A DNA stretch of 64,000 nt from Fumia xinanensis (GCF_014384905.1 NZ_JACRSV010000002.1:186001-250000); one strand, 5' to 3'; counted from the stretch's first letter, positions 31,707 to 42,584 are shown. Notes: generated from the sequence alone by a model not told the origin. Numbers and translations: made by a program.

Positions 31707-33623
31707 ATGCTCATTTCATTGCAGGACGCGGAGATTTCCTTTGGGGGAACCACAGTCCTGACAGGAATCAACGGGGAGGTACAGGACAATTCCCGCATCG
31801 GCCTCATTGGGGCCAATGGAGCGGGAAAATCCACCCTCCTCAATATGATTTGTGGAAAACTGGAGACCGAGAAGGGGGCGATTTCCCGGAAATCGGGCCT
31901 TCAAATCGGGTATCTTCAGCAGAACAGCGGCCTTCAAAGCGGAAACACCATCCGGGAGGAAATGCGTTCGGTGTTCACCCCGCTTTTAAAGGTCAAAGAA
32001 GAACTGGATGACATTCATCTGGCTATGGCGGATTGTAAAGAAGACTCGGAAGAGTTTCGAACCCTTGGACGGGAGTACGACGAGAAACTCAGCTTTTTTG
32101 AGGGGAACGACGGTTATCTCATCGAGGTGAAGATACAGACCGTCCTAAACGGCATGGGCTTTGCCGATAAGGACCCGGAAACGGTCATCGACACCTTAAG
32201 CGGCGGCGAAAAGACGAGGCTTGCCCTGGCAAAGCTTCTTTTGAGCGAACCGGAGCTCCTCATCCTCGACGAGCCGACGAACCACCTGGACTTTAAGACG
32301 CTGCGCTGGCTGGAGGACCATTTGAGCTCCTACAAAGGCGCCATCATCGTCGTCTCCCACGACCGGTATTTTCTCGACAAGGTGGTCCGGGAAATCTGGG
32401 AAATCGAATTTCAGTCTATGCGGATTTTTTCTGGAAACTACAGCAAATACAAGGTACTCAAGGCTGAGATGATGGCCCGCTGGGAAAAGGAGTACGAGGC
32501 TCAGCAGGAGGAAATCGCCGATTTGGAGGACTACATCGCCCGGAACATCGTGCGGGCTACTACCTCCAAAAGCGCCAAGTCGAGGGTCAAAAAGCTGGAA
32601 CGGATGGAACTAATTGAGCGGCCGAAGGAGTTTAACAAACGCATCTCTCTGCGGTTCGACTTCGACCGGGATCCGGTGAAGGAAGTGCTCAGCGTCAGCG
32701 AAGCCGCCCTTACCGTCGGCGAGGGGGAGAGCCGCAAAAAGCTCTTTGAGAACCTGAGCTTTGTGGCCGAGCGAGGGGATAAAATCGCCATTATTGGGGA
32801 AAACGGCATCGGCAAGACCTCCCTTTTGCGGGCGATTCAGGGGCAGCTCAAGCTGGACGCCGGAAAGTACCGCTGGGGGCAGGAAGTGAAACTCGCTTAC
32901 TTCGAGCAGGAAAATAAGCAGATGAACCCGAATAATACCGTTTTAGAAGAGCTTTGGAGCCGGTATCCCCGGAAAACTGAGACCGAAATCCGCAAGATTT
33001 TGGGGCAGGTGCTGCTGACCGGCGAGAACGTCTATAAAAAAGTGGGGGTACTCAGCGGCGGGGAGCGGGCAAAGCTCGCTTTCGCCCTGTTGATGATGCA
33101 GCGGGGCAACGTCCTCATCCTGGACGAGCCCACGAACCATCTGGATTTGTGGAGCAAAGAAATTCTGGAGGAGGCGCTTCAGGGCTTCAATGGGACACTG
33201 CTGTTCGTCTCCCACGACCGGTATCTTTTGCAGGCGGTGCCTGACCGGATCATCGAGATTTTTGACGACCACGTGGAAGTGTTCAAGGGAAATTACGACT
33301 ATTACCTGGAAAAACAGCAGCAGAAGGAGCAGCAAAGGCAGGCGGCCCCGTCTGAGAAAAAGGCGGCGCCCAGCGGAAATCAGAGCAACTACCGTTCCAA
33401 GCAGCAGCGGGCGGAGGACGCAAGGCGCCGGGCGAAAATCCGGGAGCTGGAAAAGGAGATGGAGGAGCTGGAATGGCAGATCGCTGAAATCGAAGACCAC
33501 CTGCTTCACCCGGAAATTTTCGAAAACGACTACCAGAAGATGCAGGAAGAATGCGCCTTGCTGGAAGAACTTAAACAAATCCTTAGCGACCGTACCGATT
33601 TGTGGGTGGAGCTAAGCGAATAA
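31707..33623 (+). CDS. ABC-F family ATPase (YdiF/Uup type)
   Basis: 638 residues with two ABC ATPase halves and no membrane spans: Walker A GANGAGKS and GENGIGKT, signatures LSGGEKTRL and LSGGERAKL, Walker B LLILDEPTNHLD and VLILDEPTNHLD. The interdomain linker (about 245-320, with KSAKSRVKKLERME) is the segment that enters the ribosome in ABC-F proteins. A Lys/Glu-rich C-terminal coiled coil (RRAKIRELEKEMEELE) is of the YdiF/Uup type. Likely a translation factor acting on stalled ribosomes; drug resistance is possible but not indicated. ATG 31707 with AAGGAATT is preferred over the open frame from 31608. Confidence 0.92.
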   Translation: MLISLQDAEISFGGTTVLTGINGEVQDNSRIGLIGANGAGKSTLLNMICGKLETEKGAISRKSGLQIGYLQQNSGLQSGNTIREEMRSVFTPLLKVKEELDDIHLAMADCKEDSEEFRTLGREYDEKLSFFEGNDGYLIEVKIQTVLNGMGFADKDPETVIDTLSGGEKTRLALAKLLLSEPELLILDEPTNHLDFKTLRWLEDHLSSYKGAIIVVSHDRYFLDKVVREIWEIEFQSMRIFSGNYSKYKVLKAEMMARWEKEYEAQQEEIADLEDYIARNIVRATTSKSAKSRVKKLERMELIERPKEFNKRISLRFDFDRDPVKEVLSVSEAALTVGEGESRKKLFENLSFVAERGDKIAIIGENGIGKTSLLRAIQGQLKLDAGKYRWGQEVKLAYFEQENKQMNPNNTVLEELWSRYPRKTETEIRKILGQVLLTGENVYKKVGVLSGGERAKLAFALLMMQRGNVLILDEPTNHLDLWSKEILEEALQGFNGTLLFVSHDRYLLQAVPDRIIEIFDDHVEVFKGNYDYYLEKQQQKEQQRQAAPSEKKAAPSGNQSNYRSKQQRAEDARRRAKIRELEKEMEELEWQIAEIEDHLLHPEIFENDYQKMQEECALLEELKQILSDRTDLWVELSE

Positions 33624-33637
33624 ATGTCTATGAGTAC

Positions 33638-33670
33638 AAAAAATCCCCGGCTTAAAGCCGGGGATTTTTT
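33638..33670 (+). terminator. ABC-F gene terminator
   Basis: AAAATCCCCGGCTT-AA-AGCCGGGGATTTT, near-perfect, ending in TTTTTT. Confidence 0.9.
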
Positions 33671-33739
33671 GCTTAAAAACTACAAGGTTGCGGGGTTGTG
33701 TTCGTCCTGCAACCACTTGTTAATCTTAGAGCGAGGTTC

Positions 33740-35176
33740 TCACTCCGCGAGGCTCTTTAAAAATTCCTCCACACCGTCCTGGTCTACGTTTTGAACCACC
33801 AGCCGGTGTTTTCTCTCATTGAAGGTATAAATAATCACGTCGCTGCAATGGGCCATCTTCTGAAAGAGGGACTGGCGCACCTCGATGCGGGCGATTTTGT
33901 TTTTATGGACCACCGTGGTGTAGATGGCGTAGGCGAAGGTGGAACGAAAGGTGTAAACATCCCCGCGAATGCCGATACCCACGTGGAAAAATGCGGTGAT
34001 CTTCACGCACAGCCACCAGACGATGGGCAGGTGAACCATAATGCCCAGATAGAGAATGATTTCATGAAACTCGGGGAAAAAGTAGTGAATCAGCAGAAAA
34101 CCCGCCAAGGTGCAGAAAAAAGTAGTACAGGGGGGGATGAGAAATCGGGTGATGGTCCGGGTGGGCGGCTTATACTGCCGGGCAGTTGGCTGGATTTCCG
34201 GGAGGATCAGGTGAAGGCTTTGTCGCAGACCCTGACTGTCCACTGCGGGGAGCAGGGCAGCTAGCTCATTTTTATCTTTGCCGTAGCCGGTGCAGCTGAT
34301 CATCGCGGAGTAAAAGCCAAATAGCTTCGTAATAAAGCTTTGCCGCAGGGTCAGGCAGTTGATTTCGTCTACCGCCATATGGTATTCCCGCTGAACCAGA
34401 ATTCCAGCTCGGGCGTAGAGGCAGCCGCCTTTCCGAGCGGTGTAAAAGTTCAGGTGGTTTATGAGGTTGATGAGAAATCCGATGATCCAGCCGCCTAAAA
34501 TTACACATGCGGCAATGGCGGCAGCGGGCGGGAGCTTATAGGCCACGATCTGGGCGATGCGGGTCATGTAGTAAACCAGTTGGTCCTCCGCCGACTGCCC
34601 TAAAATTTTACCAGTCTGGGTGATGAAGGTGGAGGCGAAGAGGACGCCAGTCAGGGTGTTTGAGGTGATAAAAGACAAAATGGCGATATAGCCTGCCCGG
34701 GGCTTATAACTCTTTGTGACAGTGCCCGTATCGGTAAGATAAACGGTTGCAAGGGAGACAATTTCTTCCGCCACGTCCCGGTGAAGGAGCATTTTGGCAT
34801 CGGGGCTGTTCTTTTTGCCGGCGTCAGTTTCGAGCTTGAGACGGACAATGTGGAATGGACGCAGATAGAAAGGCTTGTCGACGCCCACTGACGAGAGGTT
34901 GGTATAGGGAATGTACTGCTCCGAGTGAAAGAAAATGCCTTTTCGGAAATAAAGGCCCTTTTCCTGAATTTTAAAGGTTGTGAAGTACCACTGAAAAAAA
35001 CCGAACAGGACGATGGCAAATAAAAACAGCAAATCGAACCAAACGCCGGAAAGCCAGTAGACAAAGCTTTGCCTCACCAACACCAGCGAACGGAGCAGCG
35101 GGAAAATCAACAGGAAAATATACTTCCAGAAGGCGTGGACGATAGAAAGGGGATGCTGCCGGTAAATTTGACTCAT
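33740..35176 (-). CDS. PH-domain membrane protein, YdbT-like
   Basis: 478 residues with three bacterial PH (DUF304/bPH2) modules between membrane spans: N-terminal spans at about 15-65, a PH module with FRKGIFFHSEQYIPYTNLSSV, a second with YARAGILVQREYHMAVDEINCLTLRQS, a third near the C-terminus with RSTFAYAIYTTVVHKNKIARIEVRQS. This matches YdbT of Bacillus, which with YdbS has been linked to resistance to some bacteriocins. The start overlaps the stop of the upstream YdbS-like gene by 4 bp, so translation is coupled. Molecular role unproven. Confidence 0.85.
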   Translation of the reverse strand: MSQIYRQHPLSIVHAFWKYIFLLIFPLLRSLVLVRQSFVYWLSGVWFDLLFLFAIVLFGFFQWYFTTFKIQEKGLYFRKGIFFHSEQYIPYTNLSSVGVDKPFYLRPFHIVRLKLETDAGKKNSPDAKMLLHRDVAEEIVSLATVYLTDTGTVTKSYKPRAGYIAILSFITSNTLTGVLFASTFITQTGKILGQSAEDQLVYYMTRIAQIVAYKLPPAAAIAACVILGGWIIGFLINLINHLNFYTARKGGCLYARAGILVQREYHMAVDEINCLTLRQSFITKLFGFYSAMISCTGYGKDKNELAALLPAVDSQGLRQSLHLILPEIQPTARQYKPPTRTITRFLIPPCTTFFCTLAGFLLIHYFFPEFHEIILYLGIMVHLPIVWWLCVKITAFFHVGIGIRGDVYTFRSTFAYAIYTTVVHKNKIARIEVRQSLFQKMAHCSDVIIYTFNERKHRLVVQNVDQDGVEEFLKSLAE

Positions 35177-35664
35177 GGCCGCATCTCCTGATTTTCTTTT
35201 TTGGTATTTTCTACGACAATCCGGCCCTTTTGAGCCGGATGCCGGGGGGTGATATCGTTTAAAAGCTCTTCCGCGCGTTTCAGGGGAATCCAGGGGATGG
35301 TCATCTGACCACCCATGGAATTGACGACGATACTTCGGGTGCGGAGAAGATAAGAAACCGGCGTGCGGATCAAAGTGACGTACATGATGGAGCGGCGGAG
35401 CATCTGCTTCCGGGAATAAAAGACGAGCCCACCCCGATACTCCACAATTTCGTCAGTGGTCTCGTATTGACAGCTCAGGTGGAGCAGCGGCAGATAGAGG
35501 AAGGAAAAAAATACATAGGCGAATCCGATGATCCAAAGCAAGGCGTACCAGATCCAGGTGCGGGGATAAAAAATAACGAGTACCAAGACGACTAAGACGG
35601 CCGCCAGAAGTGCAAGCCCGATTTCCCAGACAGCCAGCGCTTTTTTAGAGATTCCGCCTTTCAT
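35173..35664 (-). CDS. PH-domain membrane protein, YdbS-like
   Basis: About 163 residues. Two membrane spans (EIGLALLAAVLVVLVLVIF and WYALLWIIGFAYVFFSFLYL) followed by one PH module (VEYRGGLVFYSRKQMLRRSIMYVTLIRTP). Start at ATG 35664 because AAAGGAGGAAGGAT precedes it; the open frame to 35739 lacks such a site. Partner of the YdbT-like protein encoded directly downstream. Confidence 0.82.
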   Translation of the reverse strand: MKGGISKKALAVWEIGLALLAAVLVVLVLVIFYPRTWIWYALLWIIGFAYVFFSFLYLPLLHLSCQYETTDEIVEYRGGLVFYSRKQMLRRSIMYVTLIRTPVSYLLRTRSIVVNSMGGQMTIPWIPLKRAEELLNDITPRHPAQKGRIVVENTKKENQEMRP

Positions 35665-35710
35665 ATCCTTCCTCCTTTCTTTGGCAGCATGACCGCTGCA
35701 ATATGGGATT

Positions 35711-35739
35711 ATTCTACCATAAAACCAATTAAGAAGCAA
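35711..35739 (-). promoter_or_regulatory. promoter of the YdbS/YdbT-like pair
   Basis: Minus strand: TTGCTT, 17 bp, TAGAAT with a TGG extension before the -10. Confidence 0.6.
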
Positions 35740-35924
35740 ATATTCCCAAAAAGATTTTTGCAGATATTATTATATTATGCGGAAATTGAGGACAATAGCC
35801 GCCCTATATAAGAATAAATTACGGTTTAAGGCGTATTTTGAAAACTGCTTTTGTAAGGAAATCGAAAAGTTATGTTTAAAATTGATAAATCCAACATGAG
35901 AATTGACCTGATGAGGTAGGAATA

Positions 35925-35952
35925 TTGCATCATTTTTTGGATGTGTTATACT
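35925..35952 (+). promoter_or_regulatory. promoter of giant surface protein 1
   Basis: TTGCAT (35925-35930), 16-bp spacer, TATACT (35947-35952). Nearly the same as the promoter of giant protein 2. The rest of 35740-36047 is AT-rich with no other feature seen. Confidence 0.7.
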
Positions 35953-36047
35953 AAAATCATAGAAATACAAGGAGGTTTTTGCACACTTTTACAGTTGAAT
36001 TGTTGATTGTAATGGTGATTAGGAGAGTGAAGGAGGACAAACAGACT

Positions 36048-39000
36048 ATGACTCGAATCAAATGGAAGGGATTGCTGTGCGGTATAGTCGCGACAGTATG
36101 CGCACTTGGAAGCCTGCCGGTCAGCGCGCTAACCGCAGAAGAACAAGGAGCCCTGACCAATTTGGCGCTGGGGCGCAGCTATGAATGCTCCGTTTTGGCA
36201 CATACTGATTATCCCGACAGTGACTTGTCAAAGCTCACCGACGGTCGAAAGGGCAGCAACACCATATACGACGCCAGTTGGGCCGGTTGGATCGGCAATT
36301 CCGAACCGGTGGAGGTTACTGTGGACCTGGGCAAAGTACAGGAGTTTTATGAAATCGCTGTAACGACGTTGGAAGGGGAAGGCGGCGTAACCTATCCCGA
36401 TTATGTTACGTTTTCAGTTTCCAGCGACCAGAATAGCTTTACCGAGTTACATACCGGCTTAAAACCAGAAGATGTGCCGGAAAACAGCGTGTACGACTAT
36501 ACTTATTCCAGTCCTGAGGCCATTGCAGGCCGTTATGTAAAAGTGACTTTCCCGGCGGCCAGCTGGTGTTTCCTGTCGGAAATTACTGTCATGGGTGAAG
36601 TTTCCATTGAACCCAGTGAGAGCAATATTCTGAGTGGAGTAAAATATACCACCTCCCTGCGGGATGGCAGCGCCAATTTTGGAACAGGTGATTTCCATGA
36701 GGAGCATCTGGATGAAGGGCGCTCCCGCCTGACCGACGGAATGTTCGCCAAGACGGCCAACTGGCGGGATCCGGCAACAGTGGGTTTCCACACCCCTATG
36801 CTGGATGAAGTCACCGATAAGCGGGTGGATTTAACTTTCCAGTTTGACGGAGAAAAGAGTTTTCAGCAGATACAGTTCGATGCTTTTCAGGAGCAAGGAA
36901 ACTACCTTTACCTGCCTTCCGCTATCCTGATCGAATATTTGGATGGAGACGGACAATGGCAGGAGCTTTATAACGGCATACTTCCCACGTCTTCCGATGC
37001 CCGGTTCCATTACGTCTATGTGGTTCCGGACGGGGAAAGCATTACCGCTGAAGGGCTGCGGTTTTACATCACCTGCAGTTCAGATTTCGCCTGGCTTTTC
37101 ATTGACGAGATCGAGGCGTTGACGGAAGCAGACGGTACGGGAGCCAACATCAATCCGCCCCCTATCACCGAGTCGGAGGTACCTGTAATTACCCAGGACC
37201 TTTCTGCTGAAATTCTCGCCGAAGTGGGAGAAGACATAAAACTGGAAATTCGTGCGGGAGTTTCCGACGGCGGGGAACTCCGGTACACCTGGTACAAGGG
37301 AGATGAAAAAGTCGGCGGAAACAGCCGGATTTACACAATATATGAAGCTACAGAAGCGGATACCGGCGACTACAGAGTAGTGATCACCAATACCTTAGGA
37401 TTGGGTGTATCTACAGCGGAAAGCACTGTCTGCCACGTGGATGTGGCGCCTGCGGGACAGCGGGCACAGAAGCCGGTGCTCACCCAGAATTTAGAGGCCC
37501 AAAAGACCCTAGATTTGGGACAGGCGGCTGTTTTGTCGATACAGGCAGAAGTAGGCGACGGCGGCACGCTCTCATACCAGTGGTATCGTAACGGTGAGCC
37601 AGTGGGGACGAACAGCCCCTCTTATGAGATTGCAAAAGCATCTTCCGCTGACTCAGGCGCTTATAAAGTAGTTGTGACCAATCAGAGAAGCGAGATGGAA
37701 AACCGGACCGAAAGCAATACCTGTGTTGTACGGGTGATCGACCCTGATACAACGATGAGTCTCATTGCGGGGCTTCCCTATGTGACCTCTCTCCGAGACG
37801 GGGACGCAAACCAAGGTCAGGGCGATTTCCATGGCGACCACCCCGATGTAAACCGGTCCGGCCTGACAGATGGCGTATACGCTGAGCAGTGGTTTGACAG
37901 CGGCGCAATCGGCTACTACCTGAAAAATAAGCCCGCTGACATCACGTTCTCCTTTGGAGAGGAAAAATCTTTCCAAGAAATCCAGATTGGCGCTTTGCGG
38001 CATTCTGACAGCGCCATTGAGTTCCCCACCTATCTGGTCGTCGAAGCCAAAACCGGTGACGGCCCGTGGCGGACGATTTATTCCGGAAGCCCTCAGGTGA
38101 AAGAAGCCACCGCCACCAAGACCACCTTCGCTTTTTCCACCGCATACGGAGCTGACATCACCGCCACCGACTTGCGGTTTACCATTAGCGGAAACGGATT
38201 TTGGGCGTTCCTAGATGAAATTCAGGTATTTCGGAAGGCCACGGGCACACCTACTTCGGGCGATTTAGTGGAGGGGACGTCTTCCAACAACAACTTGCTT
38301 TATGGACTGCCCTATGAGGCGTCCTCTGTACCTAACGCGGCCTATCCCGACAGCGGAAATGAGCTGACCGACGGGCTCAAGGGAGATTACAATTTCTACG
38401 CAAGCGCCTGGTCGGCTTATGCGGACGGATTTAAAACGGCAGATTTTGTATTCGATCTGGGAGCGGTCAAGCAGTTCGAAGAATTGCGGCTCAATTTCCT
38501 TCAGGTCACAGGTCCCGCCATTCGGCTCCCTGAGTCAGTGACGCTGTATGTCTCAAATGATAAAGAAACCTGGGAAACAGTGGCATCCAGCGCTATTGCA
38601 GCCAACGACGTGGCGGAGTACATCTGTAATTTCCGCTGTACCCTCAGCGAACCGGAGATGGCACGCTATGTAAAAGTAAGCGTCGGAAAAACCGGCTGGC
38701 TGTTCATGGACGAAATCGAATTGCTGGCCAAGTCGGAGGATTCCCCCGACGACAGCGAGAATAACTTGGCACGGGGACATTCCTATCAGTGTACCGAGCC
38801 CTCTGCAGACCATCCCGACACCATTCCTCCTTCCAAGCTGACCGACGGTCGCACAGGAGCGGCGGATGCAGCGGCCTCTACTTGGGTGGGCTTCCCCAAA
38901 GCGGACAAAGACAATGAAATCGTCATTGATTTAGACGCAGCGCAGAATTTTGAGCAGGTGGACGTCCGAATGCTCATTGACAGCGGCAAAAGTATACTTC

Positions 39001-42000
39001 TCCCTGGAGAAGTAGCCGTTTACTATTCGGATGACAACGCCTCTTGGGAGCTTTTTGGACGGGATGCACTTTCTCCAGTGGAAATCGAAGATCCTATCGT
39101 CTATACGAGCCAGCAGGCGGTGGAGACTGCCGTCCGCGGCCGGTACATCAAAGTGGTGTTCCCGGCGGATACGACTGTTTTATTGGATGAAATTATCGTC
39201 CGGAAAGAAAAGACCATCATTCCGGTGGGCAGCGTCGACGAGGAATACAAAGACAAAAATAATCTTGCCCTGGGGCAGAACTATACCGCAAACTGGGCGG
39301 TATCCTATGGGCAAAGTGAAAAAACTCTCACCGACGGCAAGCGTGGCGGACATCTTTATACCGGATCCGAGTGGGCCGGTTATGCGCAGCCGGACGAGGG
39401 AGGAAATTTAGTCATCACGGTCGATTTAGGGGCGGAAAAGAGCTTTGAACAGATGCAGGTCGGTTTCTTGAAGTCCACTAGCCGGACCTTCAGTGTCGAC
39501 TATCCCAAATCAATTTTTATCGAATGCTCCTCCGACGGTACCAACTGGCGTAATTTCTATCAGGAGGAGACCCAATGGGAAGAGGAAGGCGTCAAGCGGT
39601 TTTCCACTTCTGCGGGAAAGGGAACGGGACGTTACGTTCGCTTCAACATTGAGGCAGAGGATCTGGTTTTTCTCGACGATATCGAGATCTTTGAAAAGGC
39701 GCTGGAGGGCGGTGACTATGAAACTAACCCCGACGCAGGCCCTTCCTTCAATCTGGTGCGGGGAGAAAGCTACACCGTGTCCCGTTCAGCGGATTATCGG
39801 AGCACACCAGGGCTGCTCACCGATGGAAAATACGCTCAGGGGGCCAGCCGTTACGACCTAAACTGGACCGGATTTAAAAAACATAAGGCACAGTACGATA
39901 ATCACATTATCATCAAGTTCGATTTGAATACCGCCCACTCCATTTCCGACATAGTCGTCAATACCATGGAGGATTCTGATTTGAAAGTCACGGTACCCCG
40001 GAACTTAACGTTTTGGGTGTCCCAGAATGACAGGGATTGGACTAAATTGGCGGATGCATCCGCTCCTTCCGGTGAAACCGGGAAACAGGAACTTGGCTGG
40101 AACGGTGCAAGAGACGGCTTTAGTGCAAAAGACGAGGGAGCACAGATGGCGTACGCCCGGTATGTCCGGGTGGAGTTCGATGTGCCGGCAGATGAGGATG
40201 TTTACACCTTCTTAGACGAAATAAAAATCATCGGTAAAAAGGGCAAATGTTCCAATGCAAGCGAGGTGAAGACCGACACCGGCCTTTACAATGTGGCGCT
40301 TCATAAGCCCTATACTCTGACCCCTATTGATGCGGTTGATACCGAACCGGATGTAGACGGCAAACAGCTCACAGACGGAATTACTGGAAGTAGCCTTGTA
40401 AGCGATCCCGCATGGGTGGCCTTCAACAAAAACCAGATGCCCGACGGCACATTCAGCAGCATGTGGCCTTTGAGAAGTATTACCATCGACTTACAAGGCA
40501 CCAAATCCGTCACCAGTGTCCAAGCATTTTTACTGTCCGGTGATTTCGCAGTGCAGCCTTGGGCTGTGTTTACCTACGCTTCGATGGATGGAAAAACCTG
40601 GATGCCCCTCTCTCGGACTTCCAACGTGGATATGTGGATTGGCGGCCGGTATAGATGGGGTTGGCGGGCTAACCACCAGATTGGACTGGTCCACAAGGAT
40701 CTGGTCGACGCCGACGTGGAAGCGGTTGCAGCCAATTACATCCGGGTGGATGTAGAACTGCTGCACACAAATCTCATGGACGAAATCGAAATTTACGGTT
40801 ACGACGGAGTCATTGAAGGCGCAGTCATCGCTGACAGCGGCCGGGATTTGGACAATGCTCAGGATTACCAGATGTCGGGTGAGGAAACGGCTGATGTCCA
40901 GGATATGTATCTGTGCTACAATGGATGGTACGGAGTCGATGAATCAGGCCAGTACGTAGGAGACTGGACAGCTCAAAGATATCGTCCTATCCTGACATAC
41001 GTTGGTACTGATGGCAAAGTCAAGGATACCATGTTCGACACTGTTTTGCTTTTGGGACTTGCATCTCGTTACGGCAGAGGATATCTATATGCAGATGGAT
41101 ACGATTTTACCCAAATGACAGACTGGGAATGGTATCTGGACAAAACCTTCTGTGAAGGCGGCGATGTAGACGAGCTGAACAAAGCAGCAGCCATAGCGGC
41201 AGAAGAACTGGGAGACCCTAACTACAAAGTGAAGCTGGTAGTGATGTATCCCACTACCGAGTACTGGAACCGCAAATTCGGCCCCATCAACGGAGAATAT
41301 TTGGATTTGCAGACTGCGGAAGGCTATCAGAAAGCTGCCGACTGGTGGTATCATGAAGTGCTTACCCGATTTACCTCCGGAAATTATGAGAATGTAGAAT
41401 TTGTGGGCTTTTACTGGCTGGATGAACAGGTTGGATTCACGCCTTCCATCGTGCAGTACAATACACAGCGGGTTCATGAACTGGGTTACAAGATGTTTTG
41501 GATCCCCATGCTGGCTGGAAACGGGTACCTGTGGGCCAGAGACGTGGGCTTCGACGTTATCGCCCGCCAGCCAAACCATTTCTTTGAGTCGGCATACGAT
41601 AAAATGTCGCCCTGCTATCTGGGGAACGATCATGTGGAGGATGTGATCCGGTTAGCGAGCTACGGAAATACCGGAGTGGAAATGGAAATTGATGACCGCC
41701 TATTCGGCGACGTTTCCAAATACAATCAAGCTTTGGATTACTTCAATGCTTTTGCTAAGTTGGGTATGGACGGCCCCGGCCCATTTCGAGCCTGGTACGA
41801 TGGAGGATTCACACTCCCAAGATGCTCTAGTTCGCAGCAAGAACAGTTCCGTGCCATTTACGACTATTCCTATCAGCTAATGCAAGGAACTTACACGCAA
41901 AAAGAATATATCCATGAATTCAACGGCGGCATGGTGGCCGACCCTGGTTCTACCCCTGGTGGGAATATATCAGTCGGCGGTTCTTCCGGCTCCGGAGGCC

Positions 42001-42584
42001 ATACACCCCGGCCCGAAACGCCTGAGGAGGAGATATCCTATACTTGGGAACAGGTCGGAAGCGCGATTAAGCTGAAAGGTTCCGACGGAACTTACGTAAC
42101 CGGGTGGTTCTCTGTCGACGGCAAATGGTATTACATGAGCGAAGACGGCACGCGTCTCAGCGGATGGCAAAAAATAGATGAAAACTGGTACTACCTGAAA
42201 ACAGACGGTTCCATGGCTACTGGATGGCTGAAATTAGGAAATGTCTGGTATTACCTCAGAGCTGACGGCGCAATGGCCACAGGATGGCTGCAGGATAATG
42301 GCATATGGTACTGGCTTTACGACTGGGGCGGAATGGCGAATAACCGTTGGGTACAGATTGGAAATGCCTGGTACTATTTTAGAGGTAACGGCCATATGAT
42401 GACCGGATGGCTAAATCAGGGTGAAAAATGGTATTATCTCACCTTATCCGGCTCTATGGTAACAAATTGCTGGCAATGGATTGGCAATGACTGCTACTAT
42501 TTCTATGCAGACGGCAGCATGGCTGCCAACGCCAACGTAGGCGGCTACCGTGTAGGCGCGGACGGCGCGTGGGACTCCAAATAG
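36048..42584 (+). CDS. giant secreted protein 1: F5/8C modules, Ig-like modules, DUF4855, wall-binding repeats
   Basis: About 2,178 residues. Start ATG 36048 (MTRIKWKGLL) with GAAGGAGG upstream; signal peptide ends near PVSA-LTAEE. Order by residue: F5/8C-type modules at about 34-185 and 187-355, Ig-like modules at 375-465 and 475-565 (LSYQWYRNGEPVGT, DSGAYKVVVTN), six more F5/8C-type modules at 568-735, 745-895, 900-1055, 1070-1220, 1230-1400 and 1410-1585 (repeated LTDG and VDLG marks), a DUF4855 domain at 1600-1955 with FVGFYWLDEQ and VEMEIDDRLFGD, a Gly/Ser linker, and seven or eight choline-binding-type repeats (WYYLKTDGSMATGW) at 2000-2178. F5/8C modules usually bind sugars; DUF4855 is a putative glycosidase-like barrel. 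Likely displayed on the wall to hold glycans. The neighbouring operon is convergent. Confidence 0.88.
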   Translation: MTRIKWKGLLCGIVATVCALGSLPVSALTAEEQGALTNLALGRSYECSVLAHTDYPDSDLSKLTDGRKGSNTIYDASWAGWIGNSEPVEVTVDLGKVQEFYEIAVTTLEGEGGVTYPDYVTFSVSSDQNSFTELHTGLKPEDVPENSVYDYTYSSPEAIAGRYVKVTFPAASWCFLSEITVMGEVSIEPSESNILSGVKYTTSLRDGSANFGTGDFHEEHLDEGRSRLTDGMFAKTANWRDPATVGFHTPMLDEVTDKRVDLTFQFDGEKSFQQIQFDAFQEQGNYLYLPSAILIEYLDGDGQWQELYNGILPTSSDARFHYVYVVPDGESITAEGLRFYITCSSDFAWLFIDEIEALTEADGTGANINPPPITESEVPVITQDLSAEILAEVGEDIKLEIRAGVSDGGELRYTWYKGDEKVGGNSRIYTIYEATEADTGDYRVVITNTLGLGVSTAESTVCHVDVAPAGQRAQKPVLTQNLEAQKTLDLGQAAVLSIQAEVGDGGTLSYQWYRNGEPVGTNSPSYEIAKASSADSGAYKVVVTNQRSEMENRTESNTCVVRVIDPDTTMSLIAGLPYVTSLRDGDANQGQGDFHGDHPDVNRSGLTDGVYAEQWFDSGAIGYYLKNKPADITFSFGEEKSFQEIQIGALRHSDSAIEFPTYLVVEAKTGDGPWRTIYSGSPQVKEATATKTTFAFSTAYGADITATDLRFTISGNGFWAFLDEIQVFRKATGTPTSGDLVEGTSSNNNLLYGLPYEASSVPNAAYPDSGNELTDGLKGDYNFYASAWSAYADGFKTADFVFDLGAVKQFEELRLNFLQVTGPAIRLPESVTLYVSNDKETWETVASSAIAANDVAEYICNFRCTLSEPEMARYVKVSVGKTGWLFMDEIELLAKSEDSPDDSENNLARGHSYQCTEPSADHPDTIPPSKLTDGRTGAADAAASTWVGFPKADKDNEIVIDLDAAQNFEQVDVRMLIDSGKSILLPGEVAVYYSDDNASWELFGRDALSPVEIEDPIVYTSQQAVETAVRGRYIKVVFPADTTVLLDEIIVRKEKTIIPVGSVDEEYKDKNNLALGQNYTANWAVSYGQSEKTLTDGKRGGHLYTGSEWAGYAQPDEGGNLVITVDLGAEKSFEQMQVGFLKSTSRTFSVDYPKSIFIECSSDGTNWRNFYQEETQWEEEGVKRFSTSAGKGTGRYVRFNIEAEDLVFLDDIEIFEKALEGGDYETNPDAGPSFNLVRGESYTVSRSADYRSTPGLLTDGKYAQGASRYDLNWTGFKKHKAQYDNHIIIKFDLNTAHSISDIVVNTMEDSDLKVTVPRNLTFWVSQNDRDWTKLADASAPSGETGKQELGWNGARDGFSAKDEGAQMAYARYVRVEFDVPADEDVYTFLDEIKIIGKKGKCSNASEVKTDTGLYNVALHKPYTLTPIDAVDTEPDVDGKQLTDGITGSSLVSDPAWVAFNKNQMPDGTFSSMWPLRSITIDLQGTKSVTSVQAFLLSGDFAVQPWAVFTYASMDGKTWMPLSRTSNVDMWIGGRYRWGWRANHQIGLVHKDLVDADVEAVAANYIRVDVELLHTNLMDEIEIYGYDGVIEGAVIADSGRDLDNAQDYQMSGEETADVQDMYLCYNGWYGVDESGQYVGDWTAQRYRPILTYVGTDGKVKDTMFDTVLLLGLASRYGRGYLYADGYDFTQMTDWEWYLDKTFCEGGDVDELNKAAAIAAEELGDPNYKVKLVVMYPTTEYWNRKFGPINGEYLDLQTAEGYQKAADWWYHEVLTRFTSGNYENVEFVGFYWLDEQVGFTPSIVQYNTQRVHELGYKMFWIPMLAGNGYLWARDVGFDVIARQPNHFFESAYDKMSPCYLGNDHVEDVIRLASYGNTGVEMEIDDRLFGDVSKYNQALDYFNAFAKLGMDGPGPFRAWYDGGFTLPRCSSSQQEQFRAIYDYSYQLMQGTYTQKEYIHEFNGGMVADPGSTPGGNISVGGSSGSGGHTPRPETPEEEISYTWEQVGSAIKLKGSDGTYVTGWFSVDGKWYYMSEDGTRLSGWQKIDENWYYLKTDGSMATGWLKLGNVWYYLRADGAMATGWLQDNGIWYWLYDWGGMANNRWVQIGNAWYYFRGNGHMMTGWLNQGEKWYYLTLSGSMVTNCWQWIGNDCYYFYADGSMAANANVGGYRVGADGAWDSK